Below, piece after piece: positions 61,305 through 64,000 of a stretch of 64,000 nt of DNA (position 1 is its first letter; every line of letters begins with the position of its first letter). A program made the translations under genes and the position numbers. The stretch comes from Aminobacter anthyllidis. Its GTDB lineage: Bacteria > Pseudomonadota > Alphaproteobacteria > Rhizobiales > Rhizobiaceae. Under the pieces are notes generated by a model. That model was not told the DNA's origin. It did no database searches and saw only the letters and a program-made list of their open reading frames with translations. Location: assembly GCF_018555685.1 (NCBI RefSeq), contig NZ_JAFLWW010000004.1, positions 434,001-498,000 of the forward strand, given 5' to 3'.

Positions 61305-62498
61305 GTGCGCGCGGATCTGGAGGTCGCCGACATCTTCCGTGTCGCCGGTCCTGCCTACCGGGCCGCCCATGCCAGACACCTGGGCCTCACCCAGCTCAAG
61401 GTCATGTCGGCGATCGAGCACTGCCGCACCACAGCTCTTGGTGGTCATGTCGAAGCCTGCGAGGACTGCGGCCAGTGGCGGATCGCTTACAATAGCTGCC
61501 GCAACCGGTACTGTCCGAAGTGCCAGGGTGCGGCCGCGCGCGCCTGGCTTGCCGAGCGGGAGGCTGACCTACTGCCGGTCGGCTACTTCCATGTCGTGTT
61601 CACGCTGCCCGCCGAGGTCGCCGACATCGCCTTCCAGAACAAGGCGCTGGTCTACGACCTGCTGTTCAAGGCGGCATCGGAGACCATGCTGACCATCGCG
61701 GCCGATCCGAGGCACCTCGGCGCGCGCATCGGCATAACCGCTGTGCTCCACACCTGGGGCTCGGCGATGACCCACCACCCGCATGTCCACATGATCGTAC
61801 CAGGCGGCGGCATCGCGCCGGACGGGAGCCGCTGGATCTCGTCGCGCCCGGCCTTCCTTCTTCCCGTGCTCGTGCTCGGCAAGCTCTTCCGCCGGCTCTT
61901 CCTCACACGGCTGATCGCGCTGCACGACGCCGGCCGGCTCGCCTTCTTTGGGTCGATGGCGTACCTCGCCAAACGGCGGGCCTTCCTGCACCACCTGGCT
62001 CCCGTCGGGAAGAAGCGCTGGGTTGTTTACGCCAAGGCACCGTTCGGGGGACCGGAGGCAGTGCTCGCCTATTTATCGCGCTACACCCACCGGGTCTCGA
62101 TCTCGAACCGCCGGCTGATCAACTTCGACGAGAGCGGCGTCACCTTCCGCTACAAGGATTATCGTCGCAACGGCACCGACCGGCAGCAGGTCATGACGCT
62201 CGCGACTGATGAGTTCATTCGCCGCTTCCTGCTCCATGTCCTGCCGCGCGGCTTCCACCGCATCCGTCATTACGGCCTGCTCGCCGGCTCGACTCGGAAG
62301 AACCGCATCGCACGCGCCCGCGAACTGCTTTGCGTTGCCCCACCTCCCGATGACGATGCCCAGGACGAACCGGACGAATTCCGCCCGTCATGCCCGTGCT
62401 GCGGCGGACGCATGATCGTCATCGAGGCGTTCGAACGATGGAGGCAGCCGCGCGCACCGCCAGACACAACCACGGCGAACCCGGAGAACCATCCATGA
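61305..62498 (+). CDS. IS91-family transposase (HUH rolling-circle)
   Basis: 397-residue transposase. A zinc-binding head (CEDCGQWRIAYNSCRNRYCPKC) is followed by the HUH-type pattern MTHHPHVHMIVPGGGIAPDG with the paired histidines, and YLSRYTHRVSISNRRL with the catalytic tyrosines, then a tail CPCCGGRMIVIE. It starts with GTG at 61305. Such elements move by rolling-circle replication and can carry adjacent genes with them, which may explain the mixed neighbourhood. Confidence 0.92.
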   Translation: MRADLEVADIFRVAGPAYRAAHARHLGLTQLKVMSAIEHCRTTALGGHVEACEDCGQWRIAYNSCRNRYCPKCQGAAARAWLAEREADLLPVGYFHVVFTLPAEVADIAFQNKALVYDLLFKAASETMLTIAADPRHLGARIGITAVLHTWGSAMTHHPHVHMIVPGGGIAPDGSRWISSRPAFLLPVLVLGKLFRRLFLTRLIALHDAGRLAFFGSMAYLAKRRAFLHHLAPVGKKRWVVYAKAPFGGPEAVLAYLSRYTHRVSISNRRLINFDESGVTFRYKDYRRNGTDRQQVMTLATDEFIRRFLLHVLPRGFHRIRHYGLLAGSTRKNRIARARELLCVAPPPDDDAQDEPDEFRPSCPCCGGRMIVIEAFERWRQPRAPPDTTTANPENHP

Positions 62499-63058
62499 TT
62501 TGGCATGGCATGCTCAACCTTCAAACCGCTGGCACTCAGTCTCCGGTAGCGGATCTGCACACGCACATGGTGACCATCGACACCGACAGAGATGTGTCCG
62601 GCTGCACGCCGAGCCTGGAAAGCCGCGCACAAACTTCATGGAGCGGTCCGCTCGTGTCGATTACGGCGCTTCCGCGAGACGGTTACGCCATCGCCGACAT
62701 CAGCCAAAAATCGAAATCCCCATAGACATCGACTGTGGCCCGCGGGTTCCTGCATGAGAGGCTTTCGTACGCCGGCTGGCACCCGAAACCCTTCACCTAG
62801 ACGGACATCCCAGTCCACGAAGCGCCGCGGATTGGAGGACCAACGGCCGGTACGCCTATACAGTGCCGGCGCAAAACCAAGCAGCGCATAAAGCGAAGAC
62901 ATCGGCACTCGTGCTCGATGCACGTCACTGAGTTGGATCGCTTGCAAAGGGCATGGTCGCGCATCCAAGATAACATCGACCGGGACGGGCGGAACCGTTC
63001 GCCTCGGGCCATCGAGGTGACGACGCTGCCAGCCTATAATGGGTCCAGAAAAAAACGA
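62499..63058. other. 560 bases after the IS91 element, no supported gene
   Basis: A long reverse frame (62636-63232) has no ribosome site or family and is antisense to the next real gene at its 5' part. Forward frames are short. The right end of the IS must lie in this stretch. Confidence 0.4.
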
Positions 63059-63286
63059 ATGGCGAAACTGTATCTTCTTATGAATCCAAACGGCCTCCGC
63101 GAGCAGATCATTGAGATCGTCATTCGCGCGAGTTCGGAGGAGCGAGCACGCGAGCTTGCTGCTGATGAGGCGACGCGTCTTGGCGACCAAGCCAGCCATT
63201 GGCTGGGCCCCTCGTTGACGACATGCGAGCAAATCCCGCAGGAAGGCCCTGATGAAGTTATTTGCGTGGACTTCAACGAGCCGTGA
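63059..63286 (+). CDS. Small conserved hypothetical protein
   Basis: 75-residue protein MAKLYLLMNPNGLREQIIEI, ending DEVICVDFNEP. Alternating hydrophobic strand and charged helix (ASSEERARELAADEATRLGD) suggest a small alpha-beta fold similar in style to phage- or plasmid-borne hypothetical proteins. The ATG at 63059 follows AGAAAAAAACGA. A hairpin terminator follows at 63330. Function unknown. Confidence 0.55.
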   Translation: MAKLYLLMNPNGLREQIIEIVIRASSEERARELAADEATRLGDQASHWLGPSLTTCEQIPQEGPDEVICVDFNEP

Positions 63287-63329
63287 TCAATCCTAGCAAT
63301 ATTCGCGGTTCGGCTCGCGAGCCCATATA

Positions 63330-63363
63330 CACCAAAGCCCCGCGGACAAACGGGGCTTTGGTG
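63330..63363 (+). terminator. Strong hairpin, 13-base arms
   Basis: CACCAAAGCCCCG, 8 bases, CGGGGCTTTGGTG. It lies 44 bases after the small gene. There is no T run on either side, so termination strength is uncertain, but the perfect stem is notable. Confidence 0.6.
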
Positions 63364-63474
63364 GGCGTGGGAAAAGGACAAAACCACGCCACTCATCCTC
63401 GCAAGAGCAGAACGAATTACCTCGCGGAAAGTTCCTGGTTTCGACAACCGTTTTGGAACCTACCAATCGTAGAA

Positions 63475-63502
63475 GGCCTGCTGGGATGCGATCCAGCAGG
63501 CC
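63475..63502 (-). terminator. Hairpin downstream of the DUF1236 gene
   Basis: GGCCTGCTGG, 8 bases, CCAGCAGGCC: a perfect 10-base stem about 90 bases past the stop of the reverse-strand DUF1236 gene. Probably its terminator or a shared convergent one. Confidence 0.5.
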
Positions 63503-63591
63503 CCCTGTGAGCGACGCAAAGTGTGTTCATCAACGGAGCGCGCGCGCTCAATGAATATAACGTCAACGTACCGTAAGCGTTCCCTAGGGTT

Positions 63592-64000
63592 CTAGACCAG
63601 GATTACGACTATCTTGAGTGTCGAAGGTTCAACGATCACGATACGTCCATCGGCTAGCAGGAAGAACAGATAGTCTGCGTAGGCTGGAACGATTTTGACG
63701 ATTCTGGGCGGAAGCGGTCTCAACTTCACCTTCACGGTCTGCGGCACTACCACGCCGACCGATACGTCTACATTTACGGTGATCGGCTCGACCTTCTCTT
63801 CCTTGATGATCTGGGTGATCTCGGTCTTTTGCTCGATAGTAATGTTGACGTTCTGCTGGGTGGCTTCGCCCTGTTTCGGCTGCTCACCCTGGCCGCTTTG
63901 AGCGGGTTGTTCCGCGTCAGTCCCTGAGGCTGGCTGTTTTGGCTGCTCGGCCTGTTGACCGCCTGCAGGTTCACTGGCTTGTCCTTGCTCACTTGCCTTG
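63592..64000 (-). CDS. DUF1236-type protein (5' end outside window)
   Basis: 136 codons of the C-terminal part. It starts within a Gln/Ala/Pro/Glu-rich low-complexity run (GQASEPAGGQQAEQPKQP) and ends with VPAYADYLFFLLADGRIVIV then EPSTLKIVVILV, the DUF1236 signature of rhizobial periplasmic proteins. The preceding TVKVKLRPLPPRIVKIVPAY fits too. The signal peptide would be beyond the window. Function unknown; members are thought to be exported. Confidence 0.8.
   Translation of the reverse strand, partial: KASEQGQASEPAGGQQAEQPKQPASGTDAEQPAQSGQGEQPKQGEATQQNVNITIEQKTEITQIIKEEKVEPITVNVDVSVGVVVPQTVKVKLRPLPPRIVKIVPAYADYLFFLLADGRIVIVEPSTLKIVVILV

Larger units (their letters stand above)
60396..62498 (+). 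mobile_element. IS91-type insertion element (coding core)
   Basis: Recombinase and transposase in tandem. The coordinates give only the coding core; oriIS and terIS ends lie outside it and were not located. Confidence 0.8.

Noticed and set aside
62636-63232. 198-codon reverse frame after the IS91 element
   Set aside because: No ribosome site or family, and it overlaps the better supported small gene at 63059 in antisense.
1-64000. CRISPR array, tRNA or rRNA genes
   Set aside because: No regularly spaced repeats and no recognisable RNA gene were seen on either strand.

Overview
The window looks like a chromosome segment of a Phyllobacteriaceae/Rhizobiales alphaproteobacterium (Mesorhizobium or Aminobacter type). 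It has high GC, the PhnW-PhnY-PhnA phosphonate route known from Sinorhizobium, a rhizobial TraA/TraC/TraG transfer region with its oriT, a MucR homologue and GlxA-type regulators. This assignment rests on gene content; no rRNA or tRNA gene was seen.

Positions 1-27,900 are orderly metabolic DNA. They hold 2-aminoethylphosphonate catabolism (phnW-phnA-phnY, reverse strand) with a Na/Pi cotransporter and a divergent LysR regulator; a YciI protein; LysR, glutathione transferase and SugE; a methylated-glycine (glycine-betaine type) catabolic region with two GcvT-fused FAD dehydrogenases, a Rieske oxygenase and its reductase, and LysR, GlxA and DeoR regulators; an EAL phosphodiesterase; and a siderophore receptor, binding protein and reductase set with a divergent AraC regulator.

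At about 27,900 the character changes. A very long hairpin and a porin 3' scrap lead into a decayed integrative-element or plasmid module: DUF736, a WGR relic, a traG relic and truncated traC, then an intact-looking oriT and a full-length traA relaxase-helicase. Behind it lies a polar amino acid ABC transporter whose ATPase gene is joined by a frameshift to a DoeB-like deacylase gene. Next come a conserved hypothetical protein, an XRE regulator and a MucR regulator.

Positions 40,100-59,300 look like a defence island. They contain a phospholipase D-like protein overlapping an unknown 595-residue partner; a 1,487-residue HNH-NACHT NTPase with a HEPN (ApeA-like) protein and a 219-residue unknown protein on the same strand, bracketed by two integrase remnants; a short-chain dehydrogenase; a membrane DUF2235 hydrolase; and a compact ubiquitin-like operon (DUF2188, Ubl, E1/ThiF, DUF6527) divergent from an XRE repressor overlapping an ImmA/IrrE metalloprotease. 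The last unit is the best candidate for a poorly described system: a small ubiquitin-like conjugation apparatus without an evident E2 or JAB peptidase, possibly controlled by protease-cleaved repression. The window ends with a GNAT acetyltransferase, an IS91-type element (recombinase plus transposase), a small conserved protein and a partial DUF1236 gene.
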